From Pseudomonas sp. HOU2 (GTDB lineage: Bacteria; Pseudomonadota; Gammaproteobacteria; Pseudomonadales; Pseudomonadaceae), in the NCBI RefSeq assembly GCF_040729435.1, contig NZ_CP160398.1, forward strand, positions 5,189,001 through 5,253,000: a stretch of DNA of 64,000 nucleotides, given 5' to 3'. The position numbers and the translations under genes were made by a program. Below, piece after piece: positions 15,769 to 25,038 of the stretch. Under the pieces are notes generated by a model. It saw only the letters and a list, made by a program, of their open reading frames with translations, searched no databases and was not told the DNA's origin. The first letter of the stretch is position 1. Every line of letters starts with the position of its first letter.

Positions 15769-18700
15769 TGGAAGCCGTCAGCCGTATCGAGCAGGAACTC
15801 GACAGCTTCCCTGACACCCTCAACCTCTATCGCCAGCAGCTTGAACATTGGTTCAGCAAGGCGGCCGACCAAGTCAGCCACGCGGCGGATCTGCCGTCGC
15901 TGATGGGCATGGAGCGGGTCATCCGCTTCGGCGATCGCCTCACCGCGGTCAGCACGGGCGACAGTGAGTTTTCCTCCAGCGTCGTGCAGTGCCCGAAAAG
16001 CGGGGTACTGGCGATCGAGAGCAAATTCGAGTCGGTGTACGACATTCCACTGGGCGACATCGTGGTGGATGTGGTGGCGGTGGATGATGGCCAAACCTCC
16101 CCCGTCGCACTTGATGCGCAAGGCCGGGGAACATTCACCGGTACGCCAGGCAAGTTCTATCGCGTGCAGGTGCACAGCGACGTTACCCCGGAGCAGATCG
16201 AGGCGCTGTTCCAGTCCTACGACGGCTTGACTGGCGAGCTGGATGGCTGGCTGCGCAGCGAGTGGCAGGAGTTCAAGCCGCAGTGGTCGCAGTCGGTGGC
16301 GACGGCGGCGGGTAACGGCATGCTCGCCGGGAGTTGGGCGGCGATCGAGGGGGTGTGGGACAGCATCGGCATGCTGTCGGAGATTCTGCGGGACCCCGGC
16401 AAGTTTGCTGAGCGATTGGGGCGTGGTGCGGAGGATCTGATCGAGCTGGCGAAAACCGCTCCGGATGTCATGCAGAAGCTGCAGTTGCTGGTCAGCGATG
16501 AGGCGGCGCTGTGTTTGCTGCTGCGCAGTGCGAGTCTCTGGCTGGAGATGCTGCCACCCAGCCAGATCGCCGGCAAAACCGCTGAAACGGCGTCGATGAT
16601 GATCGTGCAGGTGCTGATCGATGTGCTGATTGGCGTTGTGTTGACATTCGTCGGGGCCGGCGCCGGGATCGCTTATCTCACCCTGCGTCTGGCGGATCGC
16701 GCCGCCCAGTTGCTCGCGGTTGTGAAACGCCTGGTCAGGGCGATGTTCGGCATCGTCAACACGTTCATCCATTACGTCGACCAGTACAAAACTGTCGCCG
16801 CGCGGGGCATTGCCGCCGGGGTGAAAAAGGGCCGCATGCAACTGCGCTGGGATGCGAAACGCAATGCCGCCCTGAAGAAAAACGAGCCTCACGATAACGC
16901 TCCCGATCAAGCGAAAAACCCCAACGGCGACAGCGCCGATTGCGCACCGCTGACCTGCACCAACGGCTGTCCGGTGTCGATGGTCACCGGTGAAGAATTG
17001 CTGACCCTGACCGACGGCACGCTCGATGGGGTGTTGCCGTTCGAATTCACCCGGCTGTACCGCACCAGCGCGGTGGAGATCGATGTCGGGCTGGGGTTTG
17101 GCTGGAGTCATTCGCTGGCGCATCGGCTGGAGTTCGATGGCGAGGTGGTGATCTGGGTCGATCACGAAAACCGCCGCACGCGGTTTCCGTTGCCCAGCGT
17201 TGAACGGCCGGCGATTCACAACAGCCTGTCGCGGGCGGCGATTTTTCTCGGCGATGAGCCGGAGGAACTGATCCTCGCGTTGGCGGGGGATGCGGCGCGG
17301 TTTTATCACTTTCGCGCCGGGCGGTTGGTGGCGGTCAGTGATGCGTATGGCAATCGTCTGACGGTGCATCGCGATTTTTCCGAGCGTGTGCAGCGTCTGG
17401 ATAACGGCGCAGGCCGGTCGCTGCTGTTGCGCTACGACCGGGCGCATCTGGTGGCGGTTGATTACCAGGTGTTCGAGGCTGATGGCTGGCGCACCGAGCA
17501 AACGCTGGTCAGTTATTGCTACGACGCCCGTCAGCGGTTGTTGGCCGCGACCAACGCCGTCGGTGACAGCGAACGTTACGACTACGACGACCAGCACGTC
17601 ATCCTGCAGCGGCAACTGACCGGCGGCGCGAGCTTTTTCTGGGAGTGGCAGCGCTCGGGCAAGGCGGCGCGTTGCGTGCGCCATTGGGCCTCGTTCGCGC
17701 AGATGAACACGCGGTATGTCTGGGACGACGACGGTCGTGTCACGGTGCATTACGTCGATGGCACCGAAGAAACCTACGTCCACGATGACAGCGCACGGCT
17801 GGTGCGCAAGGTCGAGGCCGATGGTGGTGAGCACCTCAAGGCTTATGACGACGCGGGGCGGCTGATCGCCGAGCAGGATCCGCTGGGCGCGGTCACCGAA
17901 TACCGCTACGACGACGTCGGACGTTTGGTGGCGCTGATTCCGCCGGACGACGAGCCAACGTCCTACGAGTACCGCAACGGTTTCCTGCACAGCCGGTCTC
18001 GCGGCGAGGCAGTGTGGACATTTCGGCGCAACGCCGAGGGCGATGTCACCGAGGCGGTCGATCCTGACGGTCAGGTCACTCATTACTACTACGACACGCG
18101 TGGGCAGTTGCTGTCGATCCGCTATCCGGACAGCAGCCGGCACAAGTTGTCGTGGAACGACCTCGGCCAACTGACTGAAGAGACCCTGCCCGACGGTGGT
18201 GTGCGGCGCTTTTCCTACGACGCGCTGGGGCGACGGACCACCACTTGCGACGAACACGGCGCGATCACCCACCAGCAGTGGGACGCTGTTGGCCGACTGG
18301 TCCAAACGACTTTGCCTACAGGCGCCACTCGCGCCTACAGCTACGGCGCCTACGGCCAGGTCACTGCCGAGCGCGACGAGCTCGGGCACATCACCCGCTA
18401 CGAGTATGACGACGACCTGCACCTCGTCTCGCGCAAGATCAATCCCGACGGCACCCGGGTGCAGTACCGCTACGACCATGCGCAGTTGTTGCTCACGGAA
18501 ATCGAGAACGAGTCCGGGGAAAAGTACTGCCTGGACTACACGCCCACCGGATTGATCCGACAGGAAACCGGCTTCGACGGCCGGCGCACCGCGTACGCCT
18601 ACGACCGCAACGGGCACCTGCTGGAGAAGACCGAGTTCGGCGATGACGGCTCGACGCTGGTCACGGCCTACGCGCGTGATGCGGCCGGGCGTCTGCTGCT

Positions 18701-20411
18701 CAAGACCCTGCCGGACGGGGTGGAGGTGGCTTACACCTACGACCGACTGGGCCGTTTGACCGGGGTCGATGACGGTCAAAAGCATCCGCTGGCCTTTGAA
18801 TACGACCGACAAGACCGGCTGATCACCGAGCATCAGGGCTGGGGCACCTTGCGTTATGCCTATGACGCCTGCGGCCAGCTCAAACGCCAGCGTCTGCCGG
18901 ACAACAGCAAGCTCGATTACCACTACGCCAAGGGCGGCGCGCTGACCGCGATCGACCTCAATGGCGCGCGGCTGAGCAGCCACGTCTACCAATCCGGTCG
19001 CGAACAACAACGGCAACAAGGCCTGCTGCGCAGCGACTATGCCTACGACGAGCAGGGCCGTTTGCTGGCCCACGCTGTAGGCCATCAGCACGACTCGCTG
19101 TATCGCCGCGATTATGCCTACAGCGCCAACGGCAACCTCGAGCATATTGCCGACAGCCGCCACGGCCAGCGCACCTATGGCTATGACGCCCTCGACCGCT
19201 TGATCCGCGTGCGTCACTCGCGCGACGAACTGCCGGAATCCTTCGCCCACGATCCGGCCGGCAACCTGCTGATGCAGGACCGCCCCGGCCCCACGCGGAT
19301 CAAGGGCAACCGCCTGCTGATGCAAGGCGATCGGCACTACGACTACGACGCCTTCGGCAACCTGATCCGCGAACGTCGTGGCCGCGATCAGCAACTCGTC
19401 ACCGAATACCGCTACGACTGCCAGCACCGCCTGATCGGCCTGACCCGCGCCGACGGCCAGACCGCGACCTACCAATACGACGCCTTCGGCCGCCGCATCC
19501 GCAAAACCGTCGACGGCATCAGCACCGAGTTCTTCTGGCAAGGCGACCACCTCGTCGCCGAAAGCAGCCCGACGCACCACCGCAGCTACGTCTACGAACC
19601 CGGCACCTTCCGCCCCCTGGCGCTGCTCGACGGCAAAGGCCCGAAAAAGGCCTGCCCGTTCTACTACCAACTCGACCACCTCGGCACCCCGCAGGAACTG
19701 ACCGACTACAGCGGCGAAATCGTCTGGTCGGCGCAATACGACGCCTACGGAAAAGTCGCCGCCATCACCCTCGCCGGCGAGGACTACCTGGACCAGCCGC
19801 TGCGCTTTCAGGGGCAGTATTTCGATGCGGAAAGTGGGCTGCATTACAACCGGCATCGGTATTACGACCCGCGATTGGGGCGGTATCTGACGCCGGATCC
19901 GATCAAGTTGGCGGGTGGACTCAACCAGTACCAGTACACGCCGAATCCGACGGGGTGGGTGGATCCGTTGGGGTTGGCTTGCAATCCGTGTCCGGGGGCA
20001 ATACAAGCTGATGGGCCTTACAGCGAGATTGTGCCAGGTGGCGGCTTGGCTACGCATGAGGCTCAGGGCGGACACCTAATAATCAAACATATTGGTAGAA
20101 CGGATGCGCAGTTAGCCCAAAGATTAATGGCGGAGCCACATATTCCAGCAGCTTCTACATTTTCCGATCGCGCCGGAGCAGAGGCCGCTGTTTCAGAGGC
20201 TTTGAGGGTGAATACGCAAAAGGTGCAGGATTTTTTAAATAGCAAAAAAGGAAAGACTACTATCACCCATCATCTCAACCAGCCAGTAGGAGTGAGTTTA
20301 CTCAATGGTGCCACACATCCTCAGTCGGCACTAAAGCTCCTGCTAGTTCTGAAAAAAGCCCCTACACTTCCTTTGGGATATTTTTTGCTGACCGGATTTC
20401 CAGAGCTATGA
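15768..20411 (+). CDS. Rhs polymorphic toxin with RNase A-like C-terminal tip
   Basis: 1547 aa. Residues about 1-260 are a helical N-terminal part, about 264-315 carry hydrophobic segments, about 385-450 hold the DUF6531-type entry (CTNGCPVSMVTGEELL), and YD repeats then run to about 1350. The core ends at DPLGLA (about residue 1400), the usual self-cleavage boundary. The tip of about 145 aa, with GGHLIIKHIGRTDAQLAQRL and AASTFSDRAGAEAAV, resembles the CdiA-CT RNase A-like toxin domain (PF18431). GC falls sharply after about 20000. The stop overlaps the immunity gene. No PAAR domain or VgrG gene is visible. Confidence 0.9.
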   Translation: MEAVSRIEQELDSFPDTLNLYRQQLEHWFSKAADQVSHAADLPSLMGMERVIRFGDRLTAVSTGDSEFSSSVVQCPKSGVLAIESKFESVYDIPLGDIVVDVVAVDDGQTSPVALDAQGRGTFTGTPGKFYRVQVHSDVTPEQIEALFQSYDGLTGELDGWLRSEWQEFKPQWSQSVATAAGNGMLAGSWAAIEGVWDSIGMLSEILRDPGKFAERLGRGAEDLIELAKTAPDVMQKLQLLVSDEAALCLLLRSASLWLEMLPPSQIAGKTAETASMMIVQVLIDVLIGVVLTFVGAGAGIAYLTLRLADRAAQLLAVVKRLVRAMFGIVNTFIHYVDQYKTVAARGIAAGVKKGRMQLRWDAKRNAALKKNEPHDNAPDQAKNPNGDSADCAPLTCTNGCPVSMVTGEELLTLTDGTLDGVLPFEFTRLYRTSAVEIDVGLGFGWSHSLAHRLEFDGEVVIWVDHENRRTRFPLPSVERPAIHNSLSRAAIFLGDEPEELILALAGDAARFYHFRAGRLVAVSDAYGNRLTVHRDFSERVQRLDNGAGRSLLLRYDRAHLVAVDYQVFEADGWRTEQTLVSYCYDARQRLLAATNAVGDSERYDYDDQHVILQRQLTGGASFFWEWQRSGKAARCVRHWASFAQMNTRYVWDDDGRVTVHYVDGTEETYVHDDSARLVRKVEADGGEHLKAYDDAGRLIAEQDPLGAVTEYRYDDVGRLVALIPPDDEPTSYEYRNGFLHSRSRGEAVWTFRRNAEGDVTEAVDPDGQVTHYYYDTRGQLLSIRYPDSSRHKLSWNDLGQLTEETLPDGGVRRFSYDALGRRTTTCDEHGAITHQQWDAVGRLVQTTLPTGATRAYSYGAYGQVTAERDELGHITRYEYDDDLHLVSRKINPDGTRVQYRYDHAQLLLTEIENESGEKYCLDYTPTGLIRQETGFDGRRTAYAYDRNGHLLEKTEFGDDGSTLVTAYARDAAGRLLLKTLPDGVEVAYTYDRLGRLTGVDDGQKHPLAFEYDRQDRLITEHQGWGTLRYAYDACGQLKRQRLPDNSKLDYHYAKGGALTAIDLNGARLSSHVYQSGREQQRQQGLLRSDYAYDEQGRLLAHAVGHQHDSLYRRDYAYSANGNLEHIADSRHGQRTYGYDALDRLIRVRHSRDELPESFAHDPAGNLLMQDRPGPTRIKGNRLLMQGDRHYDYDAFGNLIRERRGRDQQLVTEYRYDCQHRLIGLTRADGQTATYQYDAFGRRIRKTVDGISTEFFWQGDHLVAESSPTHHRSYVYEPGTFRPLALLDGKGPKKACPFYYQLDHLGTPQELTDYSGEIVWSAQYDAYGKVAAITLAGEDYLDQPLRFQGQYFDAESGLHYNRHRYYDPRLGRYLTPDPIKLAGGLNQYQYTPNPTGWVDPLGLACNPCPGAIQADGPYSEIVPGGGLATHEAQGGHLIIKHIGRTDAQLAQRLMAEPHIPAASTFSDRAGAEAAVSEALRVNTQKVQDFLNSKKGKTTITHHLNQPVGVSLLNGATHPQSALKLLLVLKKAPTLPLGYFLLTGFPEL

Positions 20412-20716
20412 ATCACGAACTCCCAGAGCTTCACGACTTTTTTGGGGCCTACTTTCATCAAGACTGGCTAATAGAGTACGACACCCCCGATGAAATTATT
20501 GCTGACTTCTTACAAACTTCCGATCCGGAAATAATACTTTCTGTCTGTAAAGAGCTGCAATTCTTGCTGAGTCAAAATAAAGATGAGTTGGCGTTAAGGG
20601 ACTACTTGTTAAGAAAACTCAGTTGCTACTACTGCTATTGGAATGAGTGGGCTTCCGGCCAAGAATGGTTAAATTACGTGCTAGCTGTGCTGCAAAATGG
20701 AAAAAAATTAGAGTGA
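20408..20716 (+). CDS. immunity protein for the Rhs RNase A-like toxin (CdiI-like)
   Basis: 102 aa, acidic, AT-rich in codons, starting in ATGA overlap with the Rhs stop. The opening LPELHDFFGAYFHQDWLIEYDTP matches what I recall of the CdiI_2-type immunity family. Position directly after a toxin tip is the universal layout of polymorphic toxin systems, so the role of binding and neutralising the RNase tip is inferred from place as well as from sequence. Confidence 0.82.
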   Translation: MNHELPELHDFFGAYFHQDWLIEYDTPDEIIADFLQTSDPEIILSVCKELQFLLSQNKDELALRDYLLRKLSCYYCYWNEWASGQEWLNYVLAVLQNGKKLE

Positions 20717-20890
20717 AGTGCTCTTGTAATAATTTCTGAAGTTGTATCTAGACAATTTTTGCAGGTTTGGAAAATGGTTGTGTTGTCTTTTCAAGAAAGT
20801 TAAGGGCTTAAGAATTAGAGAAATGTCAAAAAAATCTGTATGAGCTAGCTCTAGCTGAATATCAATCCAAAGGTTGTTTTGTGTGGAAAG

Positions 20891-22681
20891 TCAACGCTGG
20901 CCAATCAGTTGCGGCAGTTGAAGATCGGCAGCACTGAGACTATCAATCACATGCACGCTATACCCCGGAACATTCTTCGCATGGTGCTTCGCCTGCGAAG
21001 CCATCTCCGCCAGCTGACTCGCATCCAGTTCGGCGCAGGCTGCGGGGTGCAGGTGGACGACGCCGATGGACAGTGACAGCAACGGGAATTCCTGCCGCAC
21101 ACCCTGACGATTCGGCGCGATGAAGCAGCCGGCCTCCAGGTGTTCCGGGCGATAGAAGCGCCGGCATTGGCTTTGGAAGTCGTCGAGCAGTTGGTTGAGG
21201 CGTTTGCGCCAGTCTTCCGGGCCGAGCACCAGCAGGAAGTCGTCGCCGCCGATGTGGCCGACGAAGTCGCGGGACGGGTCGACGCGTTCGTTCAGGCATT
21301 GCGCCAGGCACAGCAGGACTTCGTCGCCACGGCCGTAGCCGTAGATGTCGTTGAAGGGTTTGAAGCTGTCGATGTCGACGTAGCAGATGATCGATTCGCG
21401 GCCCTGTTGCAGCAGGCGGGTCAGGCATTGCTGGATCGGCACGTTGCCGGGCAGCAGGGTCAACGGGTTGGCGTAGCGCGCCTGCTGGATTTTCAGTTCG
21501 GTGATCAGTTTGAGCACGTCGATCACCCGACCGAGGCCGAGATAACCGCCGTTGAGGGTGATGATGAAATCTTCTTCGATGCGTTGCCGGGCGCGGCTGG
21601 TGATCAGGCGGCTGACCTGTTGCAGCGACTGGCTCATCTCCACGGCGAGGAAGTCGTCGTTCATCAGGCGGCTGATCGGTTTGCGCGCGAACAGGTCGGT
21701 GGCGAACGGTTTGAGCAGTGCGTCGGACAACGAATGCCGGTGGACGATGCCGCACGGCTGACCCTGTTCGTCGAGCACCGCCAGTGAGTTCAGATTGGCC
21801 TGGCGGCGGAAGGCCTCCAGCACCGTGGCGGTCGGTGTGTCGCGATGCACCGCGGGTTGCTCGTTGAGCAGGGCGCTGAGGTCGCTGCCTTCGTCGTTCA
21901 ACGCCACGGTGCTGCTGTCGTGTTTCGGCATCAGGGCCCGCGCATCGCGGGGTGGATGTTCCTGAGGGCGGCCGAGCAGGTAACCCTGCACCAGATCGAC
22001 GCCCATCTCGGTCAGCACCGCCAGTTCTTCCGGCAACTCTATGCCCTCGGCAATCACCTGCGCCCGCGAAGCCTTGGCGATTTGCAGGATCGAGCCGACG
22101 AACTCGCGCTTCAGCGCATCCTGATGAATGCCGTCGATGAAGTGGCGGTCGATTTTCACATAGTCCGGACGCAGCTCCGACCATAGACGCAAGCTCGAAT
22201 AGCCGGCACCCAAGTCATCCAATGCAATCGAAAAGCCCATCGCCCGATAGTGATGCAGGGCGGTTTGCAGCAACTGGAAATCGTCGATCGGCGTCTGTTC
22301 GGTAAGTTCGATCACTACTTGGCTGGGTGGAATGCCGAAATCCTGCAGCAGTTGCAGAGTCCGTCCCGGTTGGTGCGCGGCTTCGAGCAGGGACTCCGGG
22401 GATACGTTGAGGAACAGCTTGCCCGGCAGTTGCTGCTCGTTGAAACGACGGCAGGCAGACTGGCGGCAGGCAATCTCCAGTTCGCTCAGGCGACCGGCCT
22501 GGCGGGCCACCGCGAACAGGGCGATAGGCGAGTGCAGGGGACTGTTGGACGGGCCGCGGGTGAGGGCTTCGTAGCCGAGGATGCGGCGCTCGGAGAGACA
22601 GATGATCGGCTGGAACAGACTGTGCAAACCGCTTTGAGTCAGGATCGAGCTCAAGGCACTCAGCTGTTCGGTCGTGGTCAT
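20891..22681 (-). CDS. EAL-CBS-GGDEF cyclic-di-GMP enzyme
   Basis: 596 aa. An N-terminal EAL phosphodiesterase domain (about 1-250) has YEALTRG, ELTEQT, DDLGAGYSS and AEGIE intact. A CBS pair spans about 265-390. A C-terminal GGDEF domain (about 410-570) has GGDDF at the active loop, so both making and breaking of cyclic-di-GMP are possible. The CBS pair probably senses a nucleotide. There is no membrane segment. It lies downstream of prc in the same direction, but a strong terminator separates them. Confidence 0.9.
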   Translation of the reverse strand: MTTTEQLSALSSILTQSGLHSLFQPIICLSERRILGYEALTRGPSNSPLHSPIALFAVARQAGRLSELEIACRQSACRRFNEQQLPGKLFLNVSPESLLEAAHQPGRTLQLLQDFGIPPSQVVIELTEQTPIDDFQLLQTALHHYRAMGFSIALDDLGAGYSSLRLWSELRPDYVKIDRHFIDGIHQDALKREFVGSILQIAKASRAQVIAEGIELPEELAVLTEMGVDLVQGYLLGRPQEHPPRDARALMPKHDSSTVALNDEGSDLSALLNEQPAVHRDTPTATVLEAFRRQANLNSLAVLDEQGQPCGIVHRHSLSDALLKPFATDLFARKPISRLMNDDFLAVEMSQSLQQVSRLITSRARQRIEEDFIITLNGGYLGLGRVIDVLKLITELKIQQARYANPLTLLPGNVPIQQCLTRLLQQGRESIICYVDIDSFKPFNDIYGYGRGDEVLLCLAQCLNERVDPSRDFVGHIGGDDFLLVLGPEDWRKRLNQLLDDFQSQCRRFYRPEHLEAGCFIAPNRQGVRQEFPLLSLSIGVVHLHPAACAELDASQLAEMASQAKHHAKNVPGYSVHVIDSLSAADLQLPQLIGQR

Positions 22682-22697
22682 GGCAATCTCTGGCGAT

Positions 22698-22749
22698 AAA
22701 AAAAGGACTGGGAGCGTTCTCGATGAAGAGAGCCGCTCCCAGTCCTTTA
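22698..22749 (-). terminator. strong terminator after prc
   Basis: On the minus strand AAAGGACTGGGAGCG pairs with CGCTCCCAGTCCTTT, with a shorter inner stem, and runs into seven U residues. It lies between prc and the EAL-CBS-GGDEF gene. Confidence 0.85.
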
Positions 22750-22815
22750 TTGCACGACAGAATGATGACTGTTTGATGACGATCCAGGGAGCGTCAGCAC
22801 TAAATTGCCATCATC

Positions 22816-24900
22816 TTACTTCTTGGCCACCTGATTGCTCAGCTTCAGGTAATCCAGCAGAACGCGCCCGGTCTCGCTCAGGTAGGCGTCGTCCTCGGGT
22901 TTGACCTTGTCCGGCTCGGCCGCCGCAAGTGCGTCGTCGTCTTCTTTCTTCAGCTCTTTGAGCGGCTCTTCGCCTTTTGCCTTGCGACGGATGTTCTCCA
23001 TCGCCAGTTGCTTGGCATCGATGTCCGCATGCTGGGCACGACGGTCGGCTTCGTTGAGGCTGACGGTTTTTTCTTCCATCAGCTTCTGCGCCAAGGCCAG
23101 CTTGTCACGGATGAACACGAACTCGGCATCCTTGGAGCTGCGTGCGTCATGCTCGGATTTGAGCTGCGCCAGGTACGGCTTGAACGGATCGACCGCAGGT
23201 TTGATCGCCGCCTTGATGGTGTCCCACGGCATGGCTTCCGGCAGGGCGCTCTCGCCGATTTCCTTGGTGTCGATGATCGACGGGTAGTCGATGTCCGGCA
23301 GTACGCCCTGATGCTGGGTGCTCTGCCCGGAAACCCGGTAGAACTTGGCCAGGGTCAGTTTCAGCTCGCCATGGTTCAGCGGCTGAATGGTCTGCACGGT
23401 GCCTTTGCCAAAGGTCTGGCCACCGATGATCAATGCGCGATGGTAGTCCTGCATGGCGCCGGCGAAAATCTCCGAAGCCGAGGCGGACAGGCGGTTGACC
23501 AGCAGTGCCATCGGGCCTTTGTAGAACGCACCCGGGTTTTCATCTTCCAGCACATCGACGCGGCCATCGGCGTTACGCACGAGGACGGTCGGGCCTTTGT
23601 CGATGAACAGGCTGGTCAGCTCGGTGGCTTCCTGCAGGGACCCGCCGCCGTTGTTGCGCAGGTCGATGACCACGCCGTCGACTTTCTCTTTCTGCAGTTC
23701 GGTCAGCAGTTTCTTGACGTCACGGGTGGTGCTCTTGTAGTCCGGATCACCGGCACGGAACGCCTTGAAGTCGAGGTAGAAGGCCGGAATCTCGATGATG
23801 CCGAGCTTGTAGTCCTTGCCGTCCTGTTTCAGGTTCAGCACGGATTTTTTCACCGCCTGGTCTTCAAGCTTCACCGCTTCACGGGTGATCGGCACGATCT
23901 TGCTGGTCTGGTCGTTCGGCGCATTGCTGGCCGGAATCACTTCCAGGCGCACCACGGTGCCTTTCGGGCCGCGGATCAGCTTGACCACTTCGTCGAGGCG
24001 CCAGCCCACCACATCGACCATCTCTTTGTTGCCTTGGGCAACGCCGATGATCTTGTCGGCCGGTGCGACCTGCTTGGTCTTGTCGGCCGGACCTGCCGGC
24101 ACCAGACGCACGACTTTCACTTGATCATTGTCGCTCTGCAACACAGCGCCGATGCCCTCGAGGGACAGGCTCATGTTGATGTCGAAGTTCTCCGCGTTAT
24201 CCGGCGACAGATAGTTGGTGTGCGGGTCGTAGGACATGGCGAAGGTGTTGATGTACGCCTGGAAGATGTCTTCCGCGCGGGTCTGGTCCAGACGCGCCAG
24301 TTGGTTCTTGTAGCGCTTGGTCAGGGTTTCCTGGATCTGCTTGGAATCCTTGCCGGCAATCTTCTGCCGCAGCACTTCGTCCTTGACGCGTTTGCGCCAC
24401 AGGTCGTCGAGTTCAGCGGTGGATTTGAGCCAAGGGGCGTCCTTGCGATCGATCAGCAAGGTCTCCTTGGTGGTGAAGTCCATCTTGTCGACGCCCTTGT
24501 TCAGCTCCGCAATGGCGAAGTCCAGACGCGCCTTGACGCGGTCCAGATAGCGCTTGTAGATGGTGAACCCGGCGTTGAGGTCGCCGCTCTTGAGGAAGTC
24601 GTCGAACTGGGTCTTCCACTTGTCGAATTCGGCGATGTCGCTGGCCATGAAGTAGCTGCGCGACGGGTCCAGCAGCTTGATGTAGCTGTCGTAGATGATC
24701 ACCGAGCGCGCATCATCGAGCGGCGGCTTGCTGTAGTGGTGACGCTTGAGCAACTCGACGACGTTGAGACTGGCGATCACTTCGTCGCGGTCAGGCTGCA
24801 AGTTGTCCCAGCTGTTGGCTGCGAATGTTTTGCCCGACATCGGCAACAGGCCGATACCGATGAAAAGAGCGAGGGCGGTGCTGGGGAGCAAATGCTTCAT
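22816..24900 (-). CDS. prc: tail-specific carboxy-terminal processing protease Prc
   Basis: About 694 aa with a signal peptide (MKHLLPSTALALFIGIGLLP). An N-terminal DUF3340-like region, a PDZ domain at about 240-330 and an S41 peptidase domain follow. The catalytic Ser lies in SASASEIFAGAMQD (about residue 473) and the Lys in GGQTFGKGTVQT (about 497). It is a periplasmic protease cutting proteins from the C-terminus. The P. aeruginosa counterpart (PA3257, algO) influences alginate control through MucA. The ATG at 24933 is in frame too; 24900 is chosen for the signal peptide. Confidence 0.93.
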   Translation of the reverse strand: MKHLLPSTALALFIGIGLLPMSGKTFAANSWDNLQPDRDEVIASLNVVELLKRHHYSKPPLDDARSVIIYDSYIKLLDPSRSYFMASDIAEFDKWKTQFDDFLKSGDLNAGFTIYKRYLDRVKARLDFAIAELNKGVDKMDFTTKETLLIDRKDAPWLKSTAELDDLWRKRVKDEVLRQKIAGKDSKQIQETLTKRYKNQLARLDQTRAEDIFQAYINTFAMSYDPHTNYLSPDNAENFDINMSLSLEGIGAVLQSDNDQVKVVRLVPAGPADKTKQVAPADKIIGVAQGNKEMVDVVGWRLDEVVKLIRGPKGTVVRLEVIPASNAPNDQTSKIVPITREAVKLEDQAVKKSVLNLKQDGKDYKLGIIEIPAFYLDFKAFRAGDPDYKSTTRDVKKLLTELQKEKVDGVVIDLRNNGGGSLQEATELTSLFIDKGPTVLVRNADGRVDVLEDENPGAFYKGPMALLVNRLSASASEIFAGAMQDYHRALIIGGQTFGKGTVQTIQPLNHGELKLTLAKFYRVSGQSTQHQGVLPDIDYPSIIDTKEIGESALPEAMPWDTIKAAIKPAVDPFKPYLAQLKSEHDARSSKDAEFVFIRDKLALAQKLMEEKTVSLNEADRRAQHADIDAKQLAMENIRRKAKGEEPLKELKKEDDDALAAAEPDKVKPEDDAYLSETGRVLLDYLKLSNQVAKK

Positions 24901-25038
24901 GCTGATTCGACGCGGGGACAATTGATAACGCATATTAGGCCGTCTTTGAAGTCGCCGGTTCTACGAGAGCCGGTCGCATAATGCAAAAAGCCCGGCGCTA
25001 CAGCTTCGGGCTCAGTCCAGACTCACTATGGAGGCACT

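Noticed and set aside
15738..20075. 1445-codon open frame antisense to the rhs gene
   Set aside because: It mirrors the Rhs frame through GC-rich third positions, has no domain signature and no ribosome binding site, and the plus frame has clear YD repeats.
20717..20890. Possible second immunity gene after the rhs cassette
   Set aside because: The stretch is AT-rich and broken by stops in all frames; it could at most be a decayed remnant.
23008..24981. 657-codon open frame antisense to prc
   Set aside because: Shadow frame; the opposite strand encodes a complete Prc with catalytic Ser and Lys.
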